DNA from: Caenorhabditis elegans
Lineage: Eukaryota > Nematoda > Chromadorea > Rhabditida > Rhabditidae
DNA: 64,000 nt
Assembly: GCF_000002985.6 (NCBI RefSeq)
Contig: NC_003283.11
Coordinates: forward strand, 20,275,501-20,339,500
Direction: 5' to 3'
The translations under genes and the position numbers were made by a program. The notes below the pieces were generated by a model that saw only the letters and a program-made list of their open reading frames with translations, was not told where the DNA came from and made no database searches. Below, one piece after another: positions 11,901-22,449 of the stretch (position 1 is its first letter; each line of letters starts with the position of its first letter).

Positions 11901-13873
11901 AAAAAATTTGAAAAACATGTGTAAAATAAATATAAAAATATAAAGAAGGTTTTTGAACAACAAAAAAAATTCAAGGAAAAAAACTTTTTTTCTCGAAAAA
12001 TCGATACCTTAAGAATTTTGGTGTCTTGTTTAGTAGCTGCAATGTGCAATGGGGTAACCGACTCCGAATCCTTTGCAAGAATGAGCCCATGAAGAATTTT
12101 TAGGTCTTCAGGGTTGAGTTTGTCAAATGTCTGCACGATTTCCTTCACGACCTGAAAAATTGAAGAGTTTCCGGCAGTCTAGAAACTTTTTAATAGAAAA
12201 AATCAAAATCAGCGTAAAATTTGCAAAAAAATGACACCCATATTGACTATGTTCTGGGAAATTTAGTTTTCGGCCCGAAACGGCCCAAATCGGGCCAAAC
12301 CCGGCCTAAACGCACAAATACTAAAAATATTGCCAGGTTTTGTCACAAATGTTTAAAATTTGACACCTATATTGACTATGTTCTGAGAAGCCCGAAACGG
12401 CCTGAAGCGGCCCGAAACAGACCAAACGTTTGAAAAATCTGAATATAGCTAATATGGGTGTCAAAAATTCAGAAATTTATAAGGAATTTCAGTTGAAAAG
12501 TGAAAAATCTTGAAAACTGTCAAAAAAAAAAAATTGAAAATTTTTTTTCGAAGTTTTTCGAAAATCGATATTTCGATTAATTTTTCAGATTTTTAGCCAG
12601 GTTTTGGCTTAATGTTTGGACAATACTTTGAATTAATTTAACAAATTACTTATAATTTTTTTGCACAAAGTTGAAATACCCAAGGCCTATTATAGCCTAA
12701 AATCGGCCCAAACCCCAAAAAATTCAAATATAGTCAATATGGGTGCCAAAATTTCGGAAATTTTATGAAAAATACAGATTCAATAATGAAAATTTTCAAA
12801 AAACCCATTCTGAAAAGATACCTGCTTGCAGTTGTACTGGGTAGCCCAGTGGAGTACGGTAGCTTTATTATAATCGGTAAGTCGGAGGAGGGCTTCTTTT
12901 TTTACACGTCGGGTTCTAAAACATTATTTTTTATAATATTCATTATCATTTTCATTTTTGAACTGAAAAAAAAACAAAAATTTCAAAAAATTTTACCATA
13001 ATTTTTCGAAAATTGATAACTCATCCAGTTTTCTAGATATTTCTATGATTTTTAACTTAAAAAAATCACAAAACTTCAAACTTACTCAAAAAAATATTCA
13101 AACTAATTAAATACTTGTAACTAAAGTACCCCGAAGGTTTTCGTGGTGGGACCCGCAAAAAAATTTAAATTGGCCTAACTCCGTCGAAAATTGAGATTTT
13201 TACACAATTTTTTTTGCAGAATTATTGGATTTTAATTCCAAACATTTTAAATTTACTTCATAATAAATTGGAAATTCTTCAAGTTATCTGTGATCGCCGC
13301 GTGAAAAAGAACGTTTCTTCCCTTGTCATCTAGAATTTCCCAAAAATGGTCAACATCAGTGCTACCATTTTTAATTGCTTGTTTTTCAAGCTTTCTGGCT
13401 TCTTTCTCGAGTTCAGTCTGAAAAATTGAATTAATTAATTAAAGATTTTTATTGAATTTTTTAGATTTAAATTGATTGAAAAAAAATAAAAATAAATTTT
13501 TTTTTGGAAAGTTTTTTTTAATTTTAAGTTATCGTAAGTCTCCTAATTTTGGCCACTTTTAAGATTTTCATGTGATTTTTAGGTTAAAATCAGCAAAATT
13601 TTCCGAACTATCAGAACACTAAAACTAAAAAAAAAAGCATTCAAAACTACAGTACCGCAATAGATTTCGTGGCGGGCGCCAAAATTGAAAAATTCAAAAA
13701 AAAAAAAATCCAAAATTCAGATTTTTAGATTTTTTAAACTTTTTTGCTGATTTCTCTGATTACGTAAAATTGATAAATTACGAAAAGTTTCGAAATTTTT
13801 TTCTACAATTTTTTTCACAAAAACTCACCACTGAACCCTCTGCAGCATAATACAAAATAGGCCTAATATCCAT
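5976..13873 (-). CDS. nphp-2: inversin/NPHP2-like ankyrin-repeat protein (nine exons)
   Basis: Exons (minus): 13829-13873, 13257-13417, 12822-12915, 12008-12151, 11422-11557, 10208-10540, 8765-9063, 7320-7640 and 5976-6317. They sum to 1875 nt, giving 624 residues, and phases match at all eight junctions. Ankyrin repeats fill almost the whole chain; TPLHIAA, SPLHYAA, TALHIAV, TPLHYAA, TPAHYAA, TALHLAA, TALHAAA and TALHEAC are all visible. The stretch GATPAHYAAQ followed by SCLMWAVCAGN, and a last repeat with RTPLDCAM before a helical basic tail containing LQRHFKLCKRYKEFILRKK, follow the order in inversin (ankyrin block, then an IQ-like helix). The long C-terminal part of vertebrate inversin is absent. 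Inversin acts in the proximal cilium; that role is inferred from the family. Another ankyrin scaffold remains possible, so the symbol is tentative. The introns are unusually repeat-rich. Confidence 0.7.
6560..10130. repeat. intronic dispersed repeat family (CCACGAAAA / TACTGTAG)
   Basis: Three introns of the ankyrin gene hold reiterated, diverged units. Each pairs a CCCACCACGAAAAGTC-type core (or its complement TTTTCGTGGCGGGAC) with GGGGTACTGTAGTTTT (or ACTACAGTACCCC), separated by AT-rich filler and phrases such as AGCAAAGTTAT. Copies lie near 6600, 6790, 6985, 7170, 7740, 7920, 8110, 8290, 8490, 9530, 9715, 9900 and 10090. The same family recurs at 13130, 13660, 14070, 19390-19770, 21540-23660, 50510-51650, 54450 and 63830. 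Confidence 0.65.
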
Positions 13874-14438
13874 TTATAAATCAATATTTAAAAAATATGA
13901 TAAAAATATAAATTAGTGACGAGAATAAAGAGAAGATGTAGTGATCGAGAGACTGGAGACGCAGACAGCAAAAAATGATAAAAAGAAATCCACGCAAGAA
14001 ACAGGTTTTATAGTGTATATAATGACATACATATCAACTCAGAAAAATACTGATTAAAATAATTTTGGGTCCTGCCACGGAAACTCTGGGAGTACTGTAG
14101 TTTTGGCTAAAAAAATTAGAAATTCCACAGTTTCTGAAAGTATAAATATTTTTACATATTAAAAAAAATCATTTGAAAATTTTAATGATTGAGTAAATTA
14201 TAAAACTTTGAAATTAAAAAAAAATCTTTAAAAAAAAACATTTTTTTTGGAGTCCTGTAGTTTTGTCAAAAAATGAGATTTTAACAGTTTTAATATTTTT
14301 TAAATTAAAAATCTCCTAAAATATGCAAGTCTTGAAATTTTTTTGCTCATTTTGAGAAACTAAAAATTGTTTTAAAAACTTCTGAAAATTTATTTCAAAA
14401 ATTTTATTTCAAAAATCCAAATAAACATTTAATTTCAT
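13874..14438. other. 565-bp spacer between two minus-strand genes
   Basis: It is the region upstream of the ankyrin gene start and downstream of the lectin stop. The first 130 bases upstream of the ATG are of higher complexity, the likely promoter or leader; the rest is AT-rich and includes one CACGGAAAC / TACTGTAG repeat near 14080. No exon is seen. Confidence 0.5.
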
Positions 14439-17400
14439 TTAACCAGCTGCCATTTTTCCACAAGCAAACATTCTTGTTCCAGGTGTCACTGGAGCAATAC
14501 ACGAAAATTTGTAAAGAATTCCATGTGTGAAGCCAGTTCTGAAGCCTTCCAGGTCATAGGGTCCGGGTACCCAGTTGGGGAGCATGATGAATTGTTGGAT
14601 GCACGCGGCGGTTCCTCTGAAAAATATTGGGATTCTGGTAAAAAAATTATTATGAAGACTTGAAAAATCCGCTTTTTTTCGAGACAGAATTCAGCTGAAA
14701 ATCTTGAAAATTAGCAGAGTTATTAATTTTCAAAAACAAAAAAATCAACTTTTTTTTTGAAAAATTCTAATTTTTCTCACATTCTCTGAGCTTATTATAA
14801 AATTTAATTTACTACATATATTTAAAAATAAAAGAAATCTGAGAAAGTTCAAATTGAGCCAAGTTACTATTTGAAATTAATTTTTTTTTTTGAAACTTTG
14901 GGCCGTCAGGAAAACTCTTTGGGTGTTTTAGGATTAATTAACATTTACTTGAAATTTTGTTGTGCTGACTAGAAGAGTATCAGAGCTACATTTTGAATAA
15001 AGTTTATTTGAAAATCTTTAAAGCGAGCGGAGTTTACTATTTTTGAAGTTTACAAATTCCAAAAAAACATCAGTTATTTTGTTTAAAACTTCTTTACTGT
15101 AGGTTTTTATGGTAATTTACACCTATGATTCGAAAAAATTTTTTTGTTTTGAATTTTTGAATTAAACAAGTATCTAACTACATCATATATCAAAAATAAT
15201 TCAAAAATTCAAAAAATGAGCAAAGTAGCTCTAGACATAGACATAACGGCTTCACCGATTCGTCTAATTACTGTTTATAGAACTCCTTCTTGTAAAATCC
15301 GAATGACTAACAAACTGCTAATATCCATTTCAAATTTAATAGATCCCCAACTAAACGTTATTATTACGGGGGACTTTAACATAAAAGAAATTAGCTGGGT
15401 TTCTAACCCAGTCTCAGGGTCTTCAGATGCCGGTAAACTATTAGCTAATTTTTGTATAAACAACAATCTTCATCAAAACGTCTCAACACCTACGAGAGGC
15501 AAAAACCTATTAGACCTCGTCTTCAGTAACTTTCATATTTTAGATATTGAGGGAAGTAGTCCAATTGGGTCTTCAGACCACTGTAAAGTTACATTCAAAA
15601 TTGATCTTCTTTCTAAATTACCGCCAGTAACCTTCAATATGGCAGACTATCGAAATATAAACACCGATTTTCTAGCCTCCCTTTTCTCTAATCCAGATTG
15701 GACCACCATTCTAGGGCATGGAAATGAAGTGTCTCAAAAATATGATAATTTTATCTCTTATCTCTTACATGCGTTCAGTGTAACGGTTCCCTGGATCACT
15801 GTTGACAGTAACGAAGGTCCGCTACCAGATTATCTAGTATCATTTCGAAAGCATGTAGATTATTGTTGGAAAACAGCCGCTAATTCTCATTCCAAAGCAG
15901 ATTTTGATGAGTATATAAAAACCACAAAAAAATTCCGAAAAATGCTCAAAAAGTACAAAAAAAAATAGCGAACTCAATTATTTAAAAATGAAAGGACTCA
16001 GTAAATTCTCACATCACTCCAAGTTTGTCCTCAAACCTAGAAATAACATAATCCCCGACTTCACAGATCCCAATGGACGAACTGTACGAACTGATATTGA
16101 TAAAAGTGAATGTCTGGCTCATCACTTTGAAAGCCAGTACACAAATATAAGTCCTGTAACTACCAATTCTTACGCTCATTTGAATTCTGATCAGTCCCCA
16201 ATCTGGATAACTGATGATGAGGTACTTAAATTGTTAAATAAAATCCCTAGCTCCCAAACCTTGACCCCTGACGGCGTCCCCGCTAAATTCATAAAACTAA
16301 TATCCCCTCAAATTGCAAGTATTCTCAGCCAGCTCTTTAATATGTCTATGACATCAAAACAGGTTCCTAAAAAATGGACCGAGTCAATTGCCCTCCCCCT
16401 AGCAAAAACGCCAACCCCAACAAGCGTCAATAATTTCCGTCCAATTTCTATAACTTCAATACTGTGTAGAACGTTTGAACGATGCCTGCTTCGCAGAATT
16501 CTTCCATTTCTCAATGATACTAACTTTTGGTCCAACAGCCAACACGGGTTTCTCCCTCAACGATCCACCACAACCTGTGTACTCTCCGCTTTAAACGATT
16601 GGACATTGAGTCTAGAAAAAGGGGATCAAGTAGATGTAGTATTTTTTGATTACAGTAAAGCATTTGACAAAGTAAATCATTCACTCTTAATTGAAAAATT
16701 AATAAAGGCCGGGTTTAACTCAATGCTCATAGGATGGGTTGACTCATTCCTTTCCAACCGTACGTTCAAAGTAAAAGTGAACAATTCTATATCTTCTGTT
16801 AGGAACGCCCCATGCGGTGTCCCCCAAGGCAGCGTACTTTCACCTATACTTTTCGGCATATTTGCAAATGATCTTGGTGAAAAAATTCCTAAAACTGTAA
16901 AATATATGCAGTACGCTGATGACCTCAAACTATATTGCTCTTTTGATAAAACTAATCCCACTAATGATCTGCAGGAAGCAATCGATGTTATCTTGAATTG
17001 GTCCAAAAGCTCATCACTAGAGTTAAACCATGATAAAACCGTTTGCATAAGTCTAGGTAAACACCCTAAAACTCTAATATATAAGCTTGAGGACTCTATC
17101 ATAAAACGAGAATCTTTAGTGAGAGACCTTGGATTCTTCATTAATAATAAATTGAATTTTGAAGAACACTGGCAAAAATCGATAAATAAGGCAAAATATT
17201 CAAGTTATAATGTTTTCAAATCGTTTCATTCAAACAACATAAAGTTAATGGTTTTTCTTTTTAAAACATTCATAAGACCTTTCCTTGAATACGGAATTCC
17301 GGTTACAAACACCTTTAAAAAAAGTATGGTTAAAGAAATAGAATCGGTCCAAAATTCCTTCACACGAAAACTTATGTTTAGAATAGCTGGGCGCGTGATT

Positions 17401-18988
17401 AAAAGGACAGACAAAGTCTACTTAAACTCAGCTGAAAGATCGAAATTGTATGGTCTGGAGCTTCTAGAAGATAGAAGAAAGCTTTTAGATGTAAAGCTCA
17501 TTAGGAAACTAATAGCGGGCAAAATCAATATAGACCACTCACAGTTTTTTGAGTTCAAACCTTCTGAAAGAACTAGGAACAGCCACGCCTACAGGTGGAA
17601 AACTCCCAAAAGCAAACTTCGAACTCATTTTTTCACTCATCATGTTCTCAGTGCTATAGTAAACCCTGCAAAAGGCAATCATTCTTAACTTTCGTTCATC
17701 AGACACAAACTTTATCCCTTTTTTGAACACATTAAGAAATGATAAGGTCCCAACCCAAATGACAAGGCCTCAACCCGTTCCCACTCTGTATTATCCCTTA
17801 ATATTCATATTTTGTATTTTTTTTTCCTCTTTTTTTCTCTTACTTTCACGTTCAAATAAACGTATTCAATAATAATAATAATAATAATAATAATAAAGTT
17901 ACGTAATTTTGAAAATGCAACATTTTTCCTAGTCTGTTCAATTTGGGACAAAAGTCAAAATTTTCCACTTACGGATAATCCACACTATCAGGCTCTCCAG
18001 TAGCCCATTTAAGCCCGGCTGTGCCAGTAGTGACACCATCGGTCCACATAAAGGTGTTCAGTGGTCCACATGCGCCAGCTTTGCAGCCCGCGCGAGTTGT
18101 GGCTCCTAACCAAAGTCCGGCAATTCCTCCGCCGGCGGCTCCAAGCTTTCTTCCAGCTTCATCTGCCACAGCCATACGTTCTTTATCGTTTTGGAATCCG
18201 GTTAATGTGGCTCCAAGAGCCACACAGGCGCTTTGTCCGTCCTTCTGTGCAAATGAGTTGTCGTTGATTCCGGCTAGGCCGACCTAATAAGTGGAAACAT
18301 ATTAATTGAATGGAGCTACATTGGATTATTAAGCTGCTAAAATTCCGGCGCAATTGCTCAACTGTGAGCCAAAGTACATCTGTTTCAAGTTTGAGGCTTG
18401 CGTTGCGGTCGCGTCGCGGTCAGTCTAAAATTTTCTAATGCCTAAATCTCAGCTCTCACTGAGGCTTTAATGCCCAAATTTTTTCATTGGAATAAGAAAA
18501 ACATGCAAAATTGAATATGAAATTTCAAATTTCAAATTTCAAATTCTTCAAAAAAACCATGCGTCGCGGCCGCGTCGCGGTAGGGCTACAATATTCAAAA
18601 TACCAGAACTCAGCTCTCTTTGACGTTATTCAGTTAAAACTTTAGGGGTGGACTAATTTCATTGAGACAATTTCAAAATTTGATAAGTCGGATGTCTGCG
18701 TTGCGGTCGTAAATTTGAAACAGCTGTATCTCAGCTCCCAAGTGGTCTAGAAAGTTGAAATTTTTAAAGAAACTCTAAACTCACAAAGACACACCAAACT
18801 CCGCTTTGCCGCTCAAATCTCAACCATCCAGGGCTGCAATTGCCTCCTCGTCCTGGCCCCCCAGGTCCTGGTCGAGGCCCATGACCTCCGTGCTCCTCGG
18901 AAGAAGATGAAGAGTGCCGACTTCCTTTCCCATCAAAATAAATAGCAAACGTGGTACCAGCCAACAAGAATACAGTTACGGATTTCAT
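14439..18988 (-). CDS. secreted C-type lectin-like domain protein (three exons)
   Basis: Exons (minus): 18785-18988, 17973-18283 and 14439-14616, totalling 693 nt and 230 residues with matching phases. The protein opens with a signal peptide (MKSVTVFLLAGTTFA), continues with a Ser/His/Gly/Pro-rich linker (about residues 20-50) and then a C-type lectin-like domain from CSPGWLRFERQSGVWCV to the end. The domain shows the usual landmarks: Cys-xx-Gly-Trp at its start, a central WTDG, and C-terminal cysteines in AACIQQF and MFACGKM. Caenorhabditis lectins of this type are typically extracellular and often induced by microbes; that role is inferred. Intron 2 (3356 nt) contains a non-LTR retrotransposon on the opposite strand, so the gene can stay intact only if the insert is spliced out. 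Confidence 0.85.
15227..15968 (+). pseudogene. LINE endonuclease domain, N-terminally truncated
   Basis: About 247 codons of open frame. IRLITVYR, ITGDFNIKEISW and GSSDHCKV match the later conserved blocks of LINE endonucleases (Tyr, Asp/Asn and the terminal SDH catalytic motif). The apparent start codon at 15216 lies in host DNA just outside the element, so it is not a native start. The frame closes at a TAG directly after a run of nine A. The reverse-transcriptase frame continues in a different phase, which indicates a one-base length change in the A run. Confidence 0.75.
15988..17688 (+). CDS. LINE reverse transcriptase (566 codons)
   Basis: The frame encodes a complete reverse-transcriptase domain: NNFRPISITS, the HGFLPQRST block, DYSKAFDKVNH, the GVPQGSVLSPILF block, and the catalytic YADD at residues 309-312, followed by thumb and a C-terminal region. 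Overall order and spacing are those of CR1/Jockey-type LINEs. It is the continuation of the endonuclease polyprotein in another phase, so as it stands it would need internal initiation or a frameshift to be made. The methionine at 15988 is simply the first in this frame. Flanked by the element's own 3' UTR and TAA tail. Confidence 0.8.
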   Translation: MKGLSKFSHHSKFVLKPRNNIIPDFTDPNGRTVRTDIDKSECLAHHFESQYTNISPVTTNSYAHLNSDQSPIWITDDEVLKLLNKIPSSQTLTPDGVPAKFIKLISPQIASILSQLFNMSMTSKQVPKKWTESIALPLAKTPTPTSVNNFRPISITSILCRTFERCLLRRILPFLNDTNFWSNSQHGFLPQRSTTTCVLSALNDWTLSLEKGDQVDVVFFDYSKAFDKVNHSLLIEKLIKAGFNSMLIGWVDSFLSNRTFKVKVNNSISSVRNAPCGVPQGSVLSPILFGIFANDLGEKIPKTVKYMQYADDLKLYCSFDKTNPTNDLQEAIDVILNWSKSSSLELNHDKTVCISLGKHPKTLIYKLEDSIIKRESLVRDLGFFINNKLNFEEHWQKSINKAKYSSYNVFKSFHSNNIKLMVFLFKTFIRPFLEYGIPVTNTFKKSMVKEIESVQNSFTRKLMFRIAGRVIKRTDKVYLNSAERSKLYGLELLEDRRKLLDVKLIRKLIAGKINIDHSQFFEFKPSERTRNSHAYRWKTPKSKLRTHFFTHHVLSAIVNPAKGNHS

Positions 18989-21900
18989 AGTGATTCAGCA
19001 TAAAAACGAAGAAAAATTCGAGTATTTGTATACGGTTTCCGAGAGTGATAAAAATGTTCCGGCGCGGGGTTTTTATTGCAAAATTTGATTACAAGCCGTA
19101 TTTTCTGGTCAAAATATCAGGGAGCAAAGTTTCACTAATCAGAAACGTATTCCTGCTCCATCGTGCGTTGCGGTCGTGTTGCGGTTTTAATTAAATTTTT
19201 TTGAAAGCACAACCCAATGAAAAAATTAAAAAAATAGTAAAATTTTTCCTGAATTTGAAAATTTTGTAACTTTGTCAGTTTTGAAGTTTTTCAGATAATT
19301 TTTTTTGTATAGTTAATTTGAATTATTTTTCTACAAGAAAATTACTTTAAATTTACAGTACCCTCCAAAAATACAGTACCACAAGAGTTTTCGTGAAAAG
19401 ACCCAAATTTTCGAAAATAATTTTTATTGGCCCAAATTTTTAAAAAGTTGAAAATTCTGTAACTTTGTCAGTTTTCTAGATTTTCAGATAATTTCTTTTG
19501 TAAAATCAATTTAAACCAATTTTCTACCAGAAACATATTTTAAAATTACGTCTACCTCCAAAACTACAGTACCCCAAGAGTTTTCGTGAAAGGACCCAAA
19601 TTTTCGAAAATAATTTTTTTTCCAAAAATTCAAGTGCTCACAACTCAGCCCATTTTCAAGATTTTCATGTAATTTTTTTGCAGCTTAAACCGGAAATATT
19701 ACTTTATGATGATAGTGTCATATTTCAAATAAACTACTACGAACTACAGTACCCCGAGGGTTTTCGTAGCGGGACCAAAAAAATTGCCCCGGGCTCCAAA
19801 TTTTCCAAATAAAATTGCACTTTGGGGGATTCTCCTTCCACTTAAGCTACTGCTCTTCCTTTTCTTCATTCTTTCCACTCAATATATCCTCCCCGCCCTC
19901 CCCTTTTCAAAAATTGTTTGCTTTTGTGCCGAGGACCGGGGAGCTCTCTCTGTTCATCATCGCCCCCTCTCATTTTTATACACTTTTGTATGGCTCGCCG
20001 AGCAGCTTTTTGAATATTTTTGTATTAAAATTTGAGGTCATAAAAATACAATAAGTTTGTGGAGAAGTTTTGAAAAAAAGGATTTTTTTGGAAATTTTGG
20101 GAAAAAAAATTAAAAAATAATTTTTTTTTTCAAAATTTCTGGTTTTTTATATTCTAAAAGTAAGCACATTAATTGCTTTTTTCCTGTTTTCAGTCGAAAA
20201 ATTGAAGAAAAACAAATTGATGAAGCCATAAGTAAATGGCACAAAGGGTGTACACACATCACAAAAACAAATGAAGCCAATTTTTCATTTCTGGCCTCAA
20301 TTTTTTTGTCGTTTTTTTTTAAACTAATGAGTTTTTGCATATTTTATTAATTTTTCTCTAAATTCTTTGAAAAAAGTACTCGAAAAATAGTTTTAAAAAT
20401 TTTTTTGAATTTTCTAAATTTTTGAAACGTATAACTCCGGTTGTTTTCAAGATTTTAATATAAATTTTAGCTCAAAACAAGCCCACAATGAAAGGCTTTT
20501 ATTCTTTCAAAAAGTTAAAAAAAAGAGCTGAAACTACAGTCACCCAAGAGTTTTTGCGATGACTCAAAATTTAAATGTTTTTAAAATTAAAAACCAAATT
20601 TCTAAAACTCATAACTCCTCTTATTTTTGAGATTTTGAAATAATTTAAAACTTAAACTGAGCTCCAGGTAAGTGTTTTTTTAGGTTATGTTACAGTTTGA
20701 TTTTCCCATTAAAATCTACAGTATCCCAAAAATTTGCTAATTTTGATTCCATTTCAAAACCTCATAACTCTGCGCAAATATAGTATTTTTTAAAGTAATT
20801 TTTTATGTTATTACAAGCTTGATATGAAATTTTTTCGAAGAAATATTTAAAAGTTTACCAAAATAATCAAAACCTACAGTATTCCACTAACTTTCCAGAT
20901 GAGATCCAAATTTTCAAAAAAAAAAAATTCTTAGAAGCGTTTAATATCAAAATTAAGTAATTCTGCCCGTTTTTAAGATTTTTCAATTATTTTTTTATTT
21001 TAAATGTAGTCTAGGTATTTATCTATCTAACACCTATAAATTTAAAAATGCACCTTGAAAACCTACAGTACCCCAGGATTTTTCGTTGCCGGACCTCAAA
21101 AAAAGCCCCCCTCAGCTTTTGCCTCCCCCTAAGAAGTACTCATAAACAACATTTTAGTATGCTTCTGCTTTTCTCACACAAAATCCCACAAAATTTACGA
21201 AGAAAAGGGCATTTGGCTGTGAAATTTTCTGGGGGAGGAGAGGGAGGGAAGCGGAAATTTACGCATGAAAATTTTGGAAATGTTATGTTTATTTTTGGAC
21301 TCTTTTTGGACTTTTTCATGAAGAAAATTTGTTGAGTGTAGTTTGTAGTGAAAATTTGTATTTTTTACTGTAAAAACAATTTTTGAAATTTTTTTAAAAT
21401 TTTCAAACTTCCATAACTCCGTTCATTTTCAATGTTTTAGCCAATTTTTTTTTGAAAAAATTCTCATCCGAATGAATTACAAAAATGTTTGTTTAAAATT
21501 TAAAAAATTGTCAAAATCTACTGTACTCCAGCAGTTTTCCCGGTGGGACCCAAAATTTTGTATTTAGTTTTTTTTTCTAATTTTATTGCTGCTCCAAGAG
21601 CTTCTCAAAACTAGTGAGTGTGTACTAAACATAAGTGAAGACTGAAGGCAAGAAAAAAAAAACGAAGAGTGTGAGGAAATTTAATAGAGAAATCCTCACT
21701 TCCACCGGCTCACTGGGCTCACTTTTTTATCTTGTTTCTCTCAGAAACCTTTAGGTTTTTTGGAAACTTTATTTTAAAAAATTTGGCAAAAATTTGAAAA
21801 TTTGGGTCCCGCCACGAAAACTAGAAAACTCAAAAATTGTCTTTTTTCTAAAATTAAAATAATTTAGGCTTCCTTTTTATTTAAATAAAATATGTTTAAA

Positions 21901-22449
21901 AATCTTAAAAATGGTCGAAGTTATTGCTTTTTGAAAAATATGAAATTTAGTTTTTTTTTTTTGGAAATTTTAATTTCGAGTCCCGCCACGAAAACTCTTG
22001 AGGTGCTGTAGGTTCTTGTTTAAATTGCCAGAACATTTTTTTATCCAAAAATAAAATATTGCGAGCTTTAGAAAAAATAAAATTCATTTAAAAAAAATTT
22101 AAAATGAGGGGAGTTACAATTTTTGGAAATTTTGAATAATTTCAAATTAAAAAAAAATTCCAGCAAACTTCAAAACTATGTAACTCACCTCAATATTAAT
22201 ATATTCAAGTTATTTTAAATGTAAAATTAAGTTTGAAACTATTTCTTCAATATAAAAATTGTTTCAAGTACCCCAGGACTTTTCGTGACGGGACCCAGAA
22301 ACATGAAAAAAATAATTTTTGGAAAATTTTTTTATTCAAAAATTGCGCCAATCAACCAATTTTAATTGATTTTTTATGTGTTTTTTTTTGAATTTCAGAA
22401 TTCCTTGTAACTTTTAAAAAACTATTATAATTTAATAAATGTTTTTCAG
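18989..22449. other. 3.5-kb divergent intergenic region
   Basis: It separates the minus-strand lectin from the plus-strand P-loop gene, so promoters are expected at both ends. Most is dispersed repeat of the CCACGAAAA / TACTGTAG family. Four segments stand out as non-repeat and pyrimidine- or purine-structured: about 19790-20040, 20155-20310, 21105-21260 and 21590-21740. They have no good coding frame and could be regulatory. Confidence 0.45.
19046..19051 (+). promoter_or_regulatory. candidate GATA-factor site upstream of the lectin
   Basis: TGATAA lies 58 bp upstream of the lectin start codon, next to a GTATAC. Intestinal genes of Caenorhabditis commonly carry TGATAA sites bound by ELT-2-type GATA factors, and many lectins of this class are intestinal. 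A hexamer of this kind is frequent by chance, so this is only suggestive. Confidence 0.25.

Larger units (their letters stand above)
15227..17894 (+). mobile_element. 5'-truncated non-LTR (LINE, CR1/Jockey-type) retrotransposon
   Basis: The insert carries the second half of an apurinic-type endonuclease domain, a reverse transcriptase and a 3' tail of TAA repeats (about 17870-17894). The flanks give its limits: AAAGT at 15222-15226 recurs at 17895-17899, a likely 5-bp target duplication, and removing the insert rejoins the local repeat phrase GAGCAAAGTTACG. The first ORF and the N-terminal half of the endonuclease are missing, which is the usual result of incomplete reverse transcription. It sits antisense in the last intron of the lectin gene. 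Confidence 0.85.

Noticed and set aside
16308-17141. Minus-strand frames over the LINE
   Set aside because: Shadows of the reverse-transcriptase frame, no splice or family support.
19784-20054. Plus-strand frames of about 80 codons
   Set aside because: Overlapping frames in two phases over a pyrimidine-rich segment, without splice sites; more likely regulatory or untranslated DNA.
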